DNA from: Solea solea
Lineage: Eukaryota; Chordata; Actinopteri; Pleuronectiformes; Soleidae
Length of the DNA stretch: 64,000 bases
NCBI RefSeq assembly: GCF_958295425.1
Contig: NC_081147.1
Span: 228,690-292,689 of the forward strand
Direction: 5' to 3'
Shown piece after piece: positions 1 through 10,201 of the stretch. The position numbers and the translations under genes are program-made. The notes under the pieces were generated by a model. That model saw nothing but the letters and a program-made list of their open reading frames with translations, was not told the DNA's origin and ran no database searches. Each line of letters starts with the position of its first letter. The stretch's first letter is position 1.

Positions 1-2726
1 CCAAAGAAGGACTATGTCCGAGCTGTGTCTCTGTTGACTGGATATCTGATCCAGTCCAACGGAGCCAACTGTTCCACCCTCTACTACCTGACCCAGGTGG
101 ACCCTAGAGGTGAGACACATCCTGTCTTACAGATAATTCAATTCAATCATCACATACATGATCTCAGGTCTGTACATAGACAACATCAGAGAGCAGAGAA
201 ACACAACAGTCACACAATGAGCAAACACTAGGCATCAGTGACACAACCAGACTCACACATGTGCAGTATCTGCCTCGACCGGTTGGGGTGAAAGGAAAAT
301 GGGGGACAGAGGAGAGGAGGGGGACAGAAAAGACAAGAGGGAGAGAGAGAGACCAGGAGCAGATACACAACAACTGTATCAAGTTACAAGTTTATACAGT
401 CAATGATATCGACTTTTAATTATAGCACAATAATAATGGTGATGATATGTATGATATGGATAGCCTCGAGATCTGGATCTGGATCCTGCAACCTGCAAGT
501 CTTATTTATACCCTGAGTGTGACAGAGTGTAGTCTAGGTCTATAGCAGCATAACTAAGAGATGGTCCTCTAACTATAAGCTTTATCAAAAAGGAAAGTTT
601 TAAGTATAACTTTAAATACAGAGAGATGCTCCGCCTCCCGAACTGTCATTGGAAGCTGGTTCCACAGGAGAGGAGGAGCCTGGTAACTGAAGGCTCTGCC
701 TCCCATTCTGCTCTTACAGACTCTGGGAACCACAAGTAAACCTGTATTTTGTGACCTAAGTGGTCTATTAGGGTGATAAGGTAAGACTAGGTCTTTCAGG
801 TATGAAGGGGCGTGACCATTAAGTGCTTTGTACGTGAGGAGGAGGATTTTAAATTGAATTCTAAACTGTGGGTGGAGCCAGTGTAGAGAAGCTAACACTG
901 GAGTTATATGGTCTCTCTTTCTAGTTCCTGTCAGAACTCGTGCTGCAGCATTTTGAATTAACTGAAGGGTTCTAACAGACTTGTTGGAACATCCTGATAA
1001 TAAGGAGTTACACTAATCTAATCTAGATGTAACAAAAGCATGAACTAGTTTTTCAGCATCCTGTAAAGACAGAATGTTTCTAATGTTTCTAATGTTCATA
1101 ATGTTCCGCAGGTGGAAGAAGGCTGTTCTAGAAATGAGTTTTATGTGTGAATCAAATGACATTTCCTGGTCAAAAGTAACTCCAAGGTTCCTCACAGTGG
1201 AACTGGAAGCCATGGTGATGTCATCTAAAGTGACAATGTGATCAGAAAGTTTTTCTCCGAGGTGTTTAGGGCCGAGTATAAAAGTTTAAAAGTAGAAAGT
1301 TACAGGTCATCCAGGACTTAATGTCTCTGAGACATTCCTGGAGTTGAACAACCTGATTTATTTCATCCGGCCTCATTGATAAATATAGCTGTGTGTCATC
1401 TGCATAACAATGAAAGTGTATGTTGTGCTTCCTAATAATGTTCCCTAGAGGAAGCATATATAAGGTCAAAAGTATAGGCCCAAGCACTGAGCCTTGTGGA
1501 ACTCCACAATTAACTGTTGTTTGTAGTGAGGCTTTATCATTAACATGAACAAACGGATTTAAACCAGCAGAGGGCAGCACCTGTGATCCCTGCTCCAGTC
1601 TCTGCAGTAGAATATCATGATCAATGGTGTCAAATGCAGCACTAAGACCGTTATCTGAGTTACTAACTTTAACTAGCTATGGTTTAATCTAAAACCTGAC
1701 TGATAATGTCCCCACAAAGACAGTAGCGTCCTCTGTGTCTCCAGGTTCTTTACCAAAGTGGGTCGTCAACCGAGTCTCTCAGTTTGTGGCTCCAAAGGTA
1801 AAAATGTCCACAAATGACATGTCTCTCTGTCTCTGTGTGTCTCACTGTGCCTGTCTCACTGTGTGTGTCTCACCGTGTCTGTCTCACTGTGTCTGTGTGT
1901 GTCTCACCGTGTCTGTCTTACCGTGTCTGTGTGTGTCTCACCGTGTCTGTGTGTGTCTCACCGTGTCTGTGTCTGTCTCACCGTGTCTGTGTGTGTCTCA
2001 GCGTGTCTGTCTTACCGTGTCTGTGTGTGTCTCACCGTGTCTGTGTGTGTCTCACTGTGTCTGTCTCACCGTGTCTGTGTGTGTCTCAGCGTGTCTGTCT
2101 CACCGTGTCTGTGTATGTCTCACCGTGTCTGTGTGTGTGTCTCACCGTGTCTGTCTTACCGTGTCTGTGTGTGTCTCACTGTGTCTGTCTTACCGTGTCT
2201 GTGTGTGTCTCACCGTGTCTGTCTTACCGTGTCTGTGTGTGTCTCACCGTGTCTGTGTGTGTCTCACTGTGTCTGTCTCACCGTGTCTGTGTGTGTCTCA
2301 CTGTGTCTGTGTGTGTCTCACTGTGTCTGTCTCACCGTGTCTGTGTGTGTCTCAGCGTGTCTGTCTCACCGTGTCTGTGTGTGTCTCACCATGTCTGTGT
2401 GTGTCTCACCGTGTCTGTGTCTGTCTCAGCGTGTCTGTGTGTGTCTCACCGTGTCTGTGTGTGTCTCAGCGTGTCTGTGTGTGTCTCACTGTGTCTGTGT
2501 GTGTCCTCAGGCGATGAAGAAGATCTACAAAGCGTCCCTGAAGTATCCAGAGTGGAAGCGCAGACATGACCCGGGGTTGAAGCCGTGGATGTTTCCGGAA
2601 CAGAACTGTCTGCCGTGCATCAGCGCGTCGGAGCTGACGCTGCAGCGAGCAGCTTCACTGGAGAACATCGACGAGAGCAACGTCAGCGAGGAGAGGACGC
2701 ATCAGAGCGACGACGAAGACACTTAA
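1..2726 (+). CDS. stard10: StAR-related lipid transfer protein 10, C-terminal part (three last exons)
   Basis: Partial gene; the 5' part lies upstream of the window. Coding exons are 1-109, 1745-1797 and 2511-2726 (TAA at 2724-2726); all junctions are GT/AG and phases agree. They give about 125 residues. The protein reads through [37 protein letters not shown] and YPEWKRRH, which match the end of the START domain and its C-terminal helix in vertebrate STARD10 (human protein about 291 residues). The tail keeps SLENIDES and ends SDDEDT. In human STARD10 the equivalent serine before an acidic run is the CK2 site (Ser284), so this regulation looks conserved. The family binds and transfers phosphatidylcholine and phosphatidylethanolamine between membranes. 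Alternatives such as PCTP are less likely because of the acidic tail. Confidence 0.93.
230..1690 (-). mobile_element. Decayed non-LTR retrotransposon (L2/Maui-like LINE), antisense in stard10 intron
   Basis: On the minus strand, pieces of a reverse transcriptase reading frame can be followed from about 1665 to 569. [10 protein letters not shown] and the catalytic YADDTQLYL lie in 1266-1580. LGVTFDQ and FFHLRN lie in 1013-1213. [20 protein letters not shown] and a FLFDKAYS end lie in 569-898. Stops and a frame change separate the pieces, so it is a pseudogene. A noncoding 3' tail continues to about 230 and holds the motif ACCCCAACCGGTCGAGGCAG (complement of about 264-283), which I recall from many fish LINE tails. 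Clade assignment (L2/Maui versus Rex1) is from memory of these motifs. The 5' end is truncated near 1690. Confidence 0.8.
1810..2508 (+). repeat. Minisatellite of tctcaccgtgtctgtgtgtg-type units in the last stard10 intron
   Basis: About 700 bp of roughly 20-bp units built from tctcaccgtgtctg and gtgtgtg, with single-base variants (ccg/act/agc). It fills the whole last intron and runs directly into the 3' splice site at 2509-2510, so the polypyrimidine tract of the last exon is part of the array. All three forward frames stay open through it because the repeat lacks stops; this is not coding. Confidence 0.92.
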
Positions 2727-2733
2727 CGTCAAC

Positions 2734-2791
<58 letters not shown>

Positions 2792-2835
2792 TGTGTGTGA
2801 GTGTGTTTGTTTTGACAAATCAAAATAAAGTGTTT
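2727..2835 (+). other. stard10: stard10 3' UTR with (CT)n(GT)n and polyadenylation signal
   Basis: After the TAA there is a pure CT run followed by a GT run (2739-2810), then AATAAA at 2824-2829. The 3' UTR would be only about 120 bp. The signal is a perfect hexamer in the right place; the cleavage site was not determined. Confidence 0.7.
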
Positions 2836-3219
2836 GAAATGATGGTGATGTCACTGTTAGTGTCTGTGACTCTCTGCTGCCTCCTGTGGTCACTCTGTGT
2901 CACTGACGTCAGGCTGAACACTAAATGACCTGTGTGTGTGTGGCGCTGCCTAGTGGACAAATAGGAAAGAACAGGCACAGATTGATATGCTGTTTGAGGT
3001 CTTTTAATCAATAAAGTTGGTTTTGAATTTTGTAATTTTGTGACTGACCGTGCAGAAATGTAAAGATCCTGATCCTGATCCTGATCCTGATCCTGATCCT
3101 GATCTAATTTGAAAATGTCCGTCACTTGACCTCTGACATCATCGTCAGGTTCTGACCTTTTAGATGAATGTTGTTCTTGCTTCAGTCCACACGGTGGCGC
3201 CACTGTAGTCTCACCTGAT

Positions 3220-3257
<38 letters not shown>

Positions 3258-3620
3258 CGTCTTCCTGCTGTGATAACAAAGGTCATGTGACCTCGTCCTC
3301 CTGCAGCTGCAGACCGGATCCTCACCACGGTGTTTTATTGTTTCACACACTTCCTGTTTCCTGTCTGCAGAATGTTGATTGTTGTTGAGGCAGCGAGGAG
3401 GAAACTGTGCTCTGTGGACAGGACGTGTCCACAGAGTGTCCACAGAAGACGTCCTCAACTAAACACTGGACCCACACCCACTTACATTCTGGTCCTGGTC
3501 CTGGTCCAGGTTTTCAGGTCACCTGGGGGTTATTACCATTATTATTATTATTATGGTCTGTACTGGTTTATTTCACTTTTTCCAGATGTTATTTATTGAT
3601 GTGGATCTTATTTTGGAAAC
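2836..3620. other. stard10-arap1 intergenic stretch
   Basis: No gene is seen. It holds a hexamer array of gatcct at about 3065-3104, a CA run at 3222-3256, short dinucleotide and TTA runs near 3540, and otherwise unique sequence. Confidence 0.6.
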
Positions 3621-3624
3621 AATA

Positions 3625-3749
3625 ACCGGAAGTAGTCTTCTTCTGTCGCCACAATTTTATTTTTTTGAGGTTTTAACCGGAAGTCGTGTGGTGGGTCACG
3701 TGTGTAAATTGACTCTCGCTCACAGTTTCTCCTCCCTGAGCCCGCGAGT
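3625..3749 (+). promoter_or_regulatory. arap1: Probable arap1 promoter (two ETS sites and an E-box)
   Basis: Two perfect ETS-type sites ACCGGAAGT lie at 3625-3633 and 3676-3684, and a USF/MYC-type GTCACGTG lies at 3695-3702. No TATA box is seen. Such clusters are typical of TATA-less housekeeping promoters. Sequence just downstream (3703-3749, resumed at 4434) would form the first noncoding exon, ending at a good donor at 4601. Assignment to arap1 is by position and strand; no transcript evidence is available here. Confidence 0.5.
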
Positions 3750-4433
3750 CAGTGTTGCCAGATTGGGCGGTTTTCCGCCCAATTGGGCTTCTTTTGTTTA
3801 CGTCAGGCGGGGAAAAAATACATTGGGCGGGTGAATAAAATTTGGGCTGCTTTTGTCCACATTTGGCGGGTTTTTTAATATTGTAAAAACAGCTCTCTCT
3901 CTCTCTCTCTCTCTCTCAAATAAATAAATAAATAAATAGTTTAAATAAATAAATAATTGAGGTAGTTGTGGGCTATTCAATCGGCATACGGCAACGTACC
4001 GGTCCGTGACGTCAGTTCAGCACTGTAGCCGCGCTAAATATGAAGCGGGTGACCTAGCTAAGCAGCAGCATCATGCCGAAGTGGGGTAAGGGTATAAATA
4101 TATTAGGCCTACACGGTTAAAAGTGCAACTTTTTACGTGCAGCTGTTATTATTACTAATCTGGGCCTGGCGCTAGGATGCCAGAGGTTCATCTTGCAATT
4201 TGTGTAGCCAATGGTTGATTTACTGCGCTCTTGTTGGTTGCATTAAACCTGTTAATCTATCATTTATGTGTGGCTATTTGATGCTATATGAAGCTCTGGA
4301 TGTCTATGTGTTATGATTTAACGGGTTTACACGAGTGTCTGGCAACTTCGTGGTTTGGGCTGGTTTTTATTGGATTGGGCGGGTTCTACGATGTGATTGG
4401 GCTGGAAACTGTCAATCTGATCTGGCAACACTG
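3750..4433. mobile_element. Complete non-autonomous hAT DNA transposon (684 bp)
   Basis: The ends are perfect 14-bp inverted repeats: CAGTGTTGCCAGAT at the left and ATCTGGCAACACTG at the right. They are flanked by an identical 8-bp target duplication CCGCGAGT (3742-3749 and 4434-4441). An 8-bp duplication and CAGTG/CACTG ends are diagnostic of the hAT superfamily. No transposase remains. An ATGCCGAAGTGG followed by ggtaag at 4073-4090 could be the relic of a short first transposase exon. The interior also contains CT and AAAT microsatellites (about 3892-3955). The intact duplication shows the insertion has not been rearranged. Confidence 0.88.
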
Positions 4434-4601
4434 CCGCGAGTCCGTCAGAGACGCGTTCAGGATTCAGATCTGTTCAGGACACAGCGACCACAGACCAGGA
4501 CACAGCGACCACAGACCAGGACGCGGACCTGCCACAGAGTCCTGCAGCGACCTCACAGACCCGGATACAAACCAGGACCCAGAACCGAGACCGGATCAGA
4601 G
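4434..4601 (+). other. arap1: Probable arap1 noncoding first exon (3' part), with splice donor
   Basis: The sequence is moderately GC-rich, contains no good start codon for a long frame, and includes a 21-bp duplication (cacagcgaccacagaccagg, twice near 4480-4520). It ends at AG|GTGAG (donor GT at 4602), a near-consensus 5' splice site. The hAT insertion would lie inside this exon or at its border. Inferred, without transcript support. Confidence 0.4.
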
Positions 4602-5940
4602 GTGAGACACTTTAAACCGGGAGCAGGTCTTATGTGAGTGAGTCCCGCAGGAAGCAGCTAGTTCTGGTTCTGGTTCAGCGGCTTTGACTTTCTATGTCAA
4701 CTGACTCGAAGTGAATGAAACAGTAGGACAAGTGGACAGGGAGGGGACAAGTCACGCAGTTGTGGAATCAGAGGGTCTGGGTTCAGGTCTGGGTTCAGGT
4801 CTGGGTTCAGGTCTGGGTTCAGATCTGGGTTCAGATCTGGGTTCAGGTCTGGGTTCAGGTCTGGGTTCAGGTATGTGCTGTGAAACTGTCACACACTGTT
4901 GGAGTGTAGCTTCCCAGCATGCACTGTGTTCTCAGGTGATGAGTGCTGCAGGTGTAAAAATAGAAACATTGTGTGTGACATCATGCTTCAGTGTAAACAC
5001 TGCGTGACGTCACAGGTCGTTTCCTGCTCTTTATTGTTAAAGTTACGTCATGTTCAACTTTTTCACCAAAACAAATCACAGCTGACTCCGCCTCTGTGAC
5101 GCATTAGCAACATTCGGTGCTTCAGACAGACAGTCAGAGACAGACAGACGGTCAGAGAGACAGACAGGCAGTCAGAGACAGACAGACAGACAGTCAGAGA
5201 GACAGACAGACAGTCAGAGAGACAGACAGAGAGACGGACAGGCAGTCACAGACAGACAGTCAGAGAGACAGACAGGCAGTCAGAGACAGACAGTCAGAGA
5301 GACGGACAGGCAGTCACAGACAGACAGTCAGAGAGACAGACAGACAGACAGTCAGAGAGACAGACAGAGAGACGGACAGGCAGTCACAGACAGACAGTCA
5401 GAGAGACAGACAGACAGTCACAGACAGACAGTCAGACACAGACAGTGGGAAACTGGGCGTTCACATTTAACACAAACATCCTGTTAAAACGTCAGAAAAA
5501 ACCCACTGTGATGTCACCGTGATGTCACTGTGATGTCACTGTGATGTCACTGTGTGTGTGTGTGAGTGTGTGTCATAAATCTGTTTATTTGTTGTGGTCA
5601 TGTGACTGGTCAAGCTGCTTACGACTCAAATTCAGCACAAAGTGAATGTCCTCCTGTCCAGTGAGGACAGAAAGATGTCCACTGTCCTAACTGCTCACAC
5701 CTTCACATCCACCATGTTACCCACAATTCCCTGCTCTCTCCCTGTGTGTGTGTGTGTGTGTGTGTTCCAGTCACAGCTCAGGAACAATCATTCTTGTGTT
5801 CATCACAGAGCTTCACTGTTGTTACACCCCCCCATTTTATTTGTTCCTCCTTTACCCCGGAGGTGGTAAATGAAGGTCACACTCAGACTTGGACAGTCAC
5901 TCACTTTAAAGGCATCTTTCACTCGTATGAGGTCCTGACC

Positions 5941-6325
5941 CAGTTAGAGCAGACTGCACTGTGAGCGCCCCCTGCTGCTCAGAACCAGCCTGACCCAGTT
6001 AGAGCAGACTGCACTGTGAGCGCCCCCTGCTGCTCAGAACCAGCCTGACACAGTTAGAGCAGACTGCACTGTGAGCGCCCCCTGCTGCTCAGAACCAGCC
6101 TGACACAGTTAGAGCAGACTGCACTGTGAGCGCCCCCTGCTGCTCAGAACCAGCCTGACACAGTTAGAGCAGACTGCACTGTGAGCGCCCCCTGCTGCTC
6201 AGAACCAGCCTGACACAGTTAGAGCAGACTGCACTGTGAGCGCCCCCTGCTGCTCAGAACCAGCCTGACACAGTTAGAGCAGACTGCACTGTGAGCGCCC
6301 CCTGCTGCTCAGAACCAGCCTGACC
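5941..6325 (+). repeat. Seven tandem 55-bp units, each with a CTCF-like site
   Basis: Copies start at 5941, 5996, 6051, 6106, 6161, 6216 and 6271 and are almost identical. Each contains gagcgccccctgctg, whose complement CAGCAGGGGGCGCTC matches the commonly quoted CTCF core at 13 of 14 positions. A single further copy of the same core lies at about 48897-48921 in ebf intron 3. Confidence 0.9.
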
Positions 6326-6384
6326 CAGAGACACAAGGAAGATCAGGTTTAATCCACTAAACAAGACTCAACAACTTGATCACG

Positions 6385-6607
6385 TCTCCTACACCAAACC
6401 TCATCGAGACATCACACACACACACACACACACTGCTGCCTGTCTTATTTTGTGAAATTCAGCTTTTAAAATATTTAATTTAGACTTAAGTCAGTGACAT
6501 AAAGTGACCACACGAGGCAGCAGAGGGCAGCAGCTCCTGTGTCCCCGCAGCTAAAATCACTGGTTTTCTCTGTGACTTTGGTGTGAGAGAGTGAGTGCTT
6601 TATAAAC
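6385..6607. mobile_element. MITE-like interspersed repeat, copy A
   Basis: It shares a core (ccacacgaggcagcagaggg, then cagcagctcctgtg) with segments at about 44210-44335 and 50460-50660. Outer parts (caccaaacctc at the left and ctttggtgtgagagag at the right) are inverted repeats of each other, as in the better-preserved copy at 50374-50657. No coding capacity and no family name that I can assign. Confidence 0.55.
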
Positions 6608-7028
6608 GTGTGTCTAACAGTGAGATAAAGACGTGATCGTGTTCTTAAAACACCCTATGAGGTTTGATGATGTGTGTGCGTGCGTGTGTGCGTGCGTGCG
6701 TGTGTGTGTGTGTGTGTGTGTGGGTGGAAGTAGAACAGGAGTGTCTGTTTCCTCTCGTCTCTTCCTGTCTCCATGAAAACCCGGTCCTCCGGTTTTTCTC
6801 TCAGAGTGTTGTCACCGCCCTCAGTGTAATTCTTTACCTGTGTGTCAGGAAAGTGGGCGGAGCTCAGGGACTCAATGCTGCAACAGTTTAAAATACTGAG
6901 TCCTGGACCAGTAGCTGGTCTCATGTCAGAACAGAAGTTGTTTCCTCTGGAGGCTGAAGTGAGGAGGAGGAAGCAGCTGTGAGTCACTTCCTGTTCAGCC
7001 TTTGTCTTCACACTGGAAGCTGCTGACC

Positions 7029-7061
<33 letters not shown>

Positions 7062-7117
7062 CATCATCTTCTTCATGTATTTATAGTTTAAAACTATAAC
7101 TAAACACGCTGTCGTTG

Positions 7118-7162
7118 TGACACACACACACACGCTCACGCACACACACACACACACACGCT

Positions 7163-7202
<40 letters not shown>

Positions 7203-7232
7203 CGCTCACGCACACACACACACACACACGCT

Positions 7233-7280
<48 letters not shown>

Positions 7281-7321
7281 CACACGCACACACACACGCA
7301 CACACACACACACACACACGC
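7118..7321. repeat. (CA)n tract with interspersed GCTCACG units
   Basis: About 200 bp of CA dinucleotides with periodic cgctcacg and cgca variants. The alternating purine-pyrimidine run can adopt Z-DNA. Confidence 0.9.
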
Positions 7322-7442
7322 ATGCCTTCTGAAAGCTCCACCCACTTTTTTTCAGTACATGTAAAAAACAAATCCCATCACATGACACATGGTGTGTGTG
7401 TGTGTGTGTGTGTCTCATGTTCTTGACTCCGCCCCCTCTCAG

Positions 7443-7528
7443 ATGGACACCTGTCTGTAGCTCAGTGATGGCTGCCATGTTTCCTGGATGTGGAGGTGAC
7501 ATCAGATCCAGACTTCATGTTGGTCGTC
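7443..7528 (+). other. arap1: arap1 5' UTR segment with two upstream ORFs
   Basis: A good acceptor (ccgccccctctcag) ends at 7442, so the second exon probably starts at 7443. Two short upstream frames are visible: 7443-7460 (five codons) and 7468-7560 (30 codons), the latter overlapping the main ATG at 7529 out of frame. If used, they would lower translation of the main frame. Confidence 0.45.
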
Positions 7529-9293
7529 ATGGCAACGCTGGATGGAAGCACGCCAGTTGAGACTCTTCTGGCTGCAATTCATCTGGAGAGGTGAGTGGGC
7601 GGGGCCAGGATGATGATGGTGATGGTGATGGTGGTGAAGATGGTGAAGATGATGATGATGACGATGGTGATGCTGCTGAAGATGATGGTGAAGATGATGA
7701 TGATGCTGGTGAAGATGATGATGATGATGATGGTGAAGATGATGATGATGACCATGGTGATGCTGGTGAAGATGATGATGATGATGGTGAAAATGATGAT
7801 GGTGATGATGCTGGTGAAGATGATGATGATGATGATGGTGAAATGATGATGATGATGATGATGATGGTGATGCTGATGGTGGTGATGCTGGTGAAGATGA
7901 TGATGGTGATGAAGATGATGATGGTGATGATGGTGAAGATGATGATGATGGTGAAGATGATGGTGATGATGATGGTGAAGATGATGACGGTGGTGAAGAT
8001 GATGGTGATGATGATGATGGTGATGCTGCTGAAGATGATGGTGAAGATGATGCTGGTGAAGATGATGATGATGACGATGGTGATGCTGGTGAAGAAGATG
8101 ATGGTGAAGCTGGTGAAGATGATAATGATGATGACGGTGATGATGCTGGTGAAGATGATGATGATGGTGAAAATGATGATGATGATGATGATGATGCTGG
8201 TGAAGATGATGATGATGGTGATGCTGGTGAAGATGATGATGATGATGATGGTGATGATATGGTGATGCTTGTGAAGATGATGATGATGGTGGTGATAATG
8301 ATGGTGATGAAGATGATGATGATGATGGTGATGAAGATGGTTACAGTTCTTCTTCATGTCTATTGGCTGCAGGTACCTGGACACCTTCCGTAGAGCTGCT
8401 CTCCTATTGGCTCAGGACTTCACTCACCTGGACCATGATGCTCTGGTCAGTCTGGGCGTGACCGCCACTGGACACAGGAAGAGAATCCTGCGCCTGGTCA
8501 GTCACATTCAGAAGTCACAGGCACAAACATCCAATCAGAGAGCGGTGTCTGATCTGCCACGTGACCGCTGTCAGTCTGCGTCTTCATCAGAGCGCGTTTG
8601 TGGCTCCGCCCCTCACCGCCGCTCCACAGGACCTGTGAACTTTGAGGTTTTGAGAAATAGTTCTGAGCCAAACCTCGCCGCCATGTTGACAAACTCAGAG
8701 TCCAGCAGAGCTGCGGTGAAGCCGGTCCCCAAACCCAGGACTGTCTTCAACCGCCGCAGGACTGCACCCGTCCACTTCTGTCCCACCCCTGACCCGGCCC
8801 CACCCCCAGCCCGCAGGCTCTCCCAGGAGTCCATATGTTTCACCATGTTGGACAGTCTCACCTCCAGGGACACGCCCACTCCTGGCAACAAGTTGAACTC
8901 TGATCTCAATGACAAACTGACCACACCCCACAGGAGGCGGAGCCGACCAGAGAGGTCGAGGCCCACTCGAAGTTTGTCTCTATCAGACACCGGCGGGTCG
9001 TTGCCACCTGTTCCCCCGCGTATGAACCGCTTAGTTCCTCCCTCAGTCCACCAGGAGGCTCCGCCGTCTTCTTCTCCACCTGTGCAGACGGAGCAGAACC
9101 ATACTTTGTTGACTTCTGGTCCTGGAAGTGGTGAGAGCAGCGGACACTCTGGATCCACAGGGATGGAGATGGTCTCAAATGACATCTACTGGGGCACTTT
9201 ACCTGTATCTACTGCCCCCGGTGGAGAGAGAAGTCACTGCAGCCAACTGTCAGCTCCTCAGACTCCGCCCAGACAAACCTCTGAGAGGAACAG
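7529..9293 (+). CDS. arap1: ARAP1 exons 1-2: SAM domain and proline-rich linker
   Basis: Exon 7529-7590 joins exon 8373-9293 (phase 2). The SAM domain reads [16 protein letters not shown] and ends near [14 protein letters not shown], about residues 10-70. The rest of the large second exon (about 240 residues) is low-complexity Ser/Pro/Arg. It holds [10 protein letters not shown], a PxxxPR motif of the type bound by CIN85/CD2AP SH3 domains, an interaction known for mammalian ARAP1. The exon ends at aacag|gtgttt (donor at 9294); the phase fits the next exon. Confidence 0.88.
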
Positions 9294-10166
9294 GTGTTTG
9301 ATTAGTTAATGATCAGCAGGAATAAACATGACTCAGCATCTCTAGACATGAGTCAACATATCTACATGACTCAGCATCTCTTCACATGAGTCAGCATCTC
9401 TACACATGACTCAGCATCTCTAGACATGAGTCAACATATCTACATGACTCAGCATCTCTTCACATGAGTCAGCATCTCTAGACACGAGTCAGCATATCTA
9501 CATGACTCAGCATCTCTACACGAGTCAGCATCTCTAGACATGAGTCAGCATATCTACATGACTCAGCATCTCTACACATAACTCAGCATCTCTACACATG
9601 ACTCAGCATCTCTACATGAGTTAGCATCTCTACATGACTCAGCATCTCTACACATGAGTCAGCATCTCTACATGACTCAGCATCTCTACACATGACTCAG
9701 CATCTCTACATGACTCAGCATCTCTACACATGACTTAGCATCTCTACACATGACTCAGCATCTCTACACATGACTCAGCATCTCTACACATGACTCAGCA
9801 TCTCTACACATGACTCAGCATCTCTACATGACTCAGCATCTCTACACATGACTTAGCATCTCTACACATGACTCAGCATCTCTACACATGACTCAGCATC
9901 TCTACACATGACTCAGCATCTCTAGACATGAGTCAGCATATCTACATGACTCAGCATCTCTACACATGACTCAGCATCTCTACACATGACTCAGCGTCTC
10001 TACACACGAGTCAGCATCTCTACACACGAGTCAGCATCTCTACACATGACTCAGCATCTCTACACATGAGTTGATTGAACAAACCAAAGAAACATTTTTT
10101 TTTCTCATGTCTGTTTTTTCAGTTGCAGCAATTTAAGTAACAATTCTTCAGGATCAACCAGAGGTG

Positions 10167-10201
<35 letters not shown>

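Larger units (their letters stand above)
4602..7442. other. arap1 first intron (5' UTR intron), repeat-rich
   Basis: No coding exon is seen. It contains a 12-bp array (gggttcaggtct, about 4779-4871), a gacagacagtca array (about 5120-5450), TGATGTCACTG copies (about 5510-5555), the 55-bp array at 5941-6325, a MITE-like segment at about 6385-6607, and (GT)n/(CA)n tracts at 6669-6722, 7029-7060 and 7118-7321. Confidence 0.7.

Noticed and set aside
1735..2726. Long open frames (251-287 codons) across the stard10 minisatellite
   Set aside because: The array has no stops in any forward frame. Only the flanking exons 1745-1797 and 2511-2726 match STARD10, joined by splicing.
7527..8384. Open frames rich in Asp/Gly/Glu, Met or His/Ser on both strands
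   Set aside because: They are translations of a GAT-type repeat in an intron, with no family similarity.
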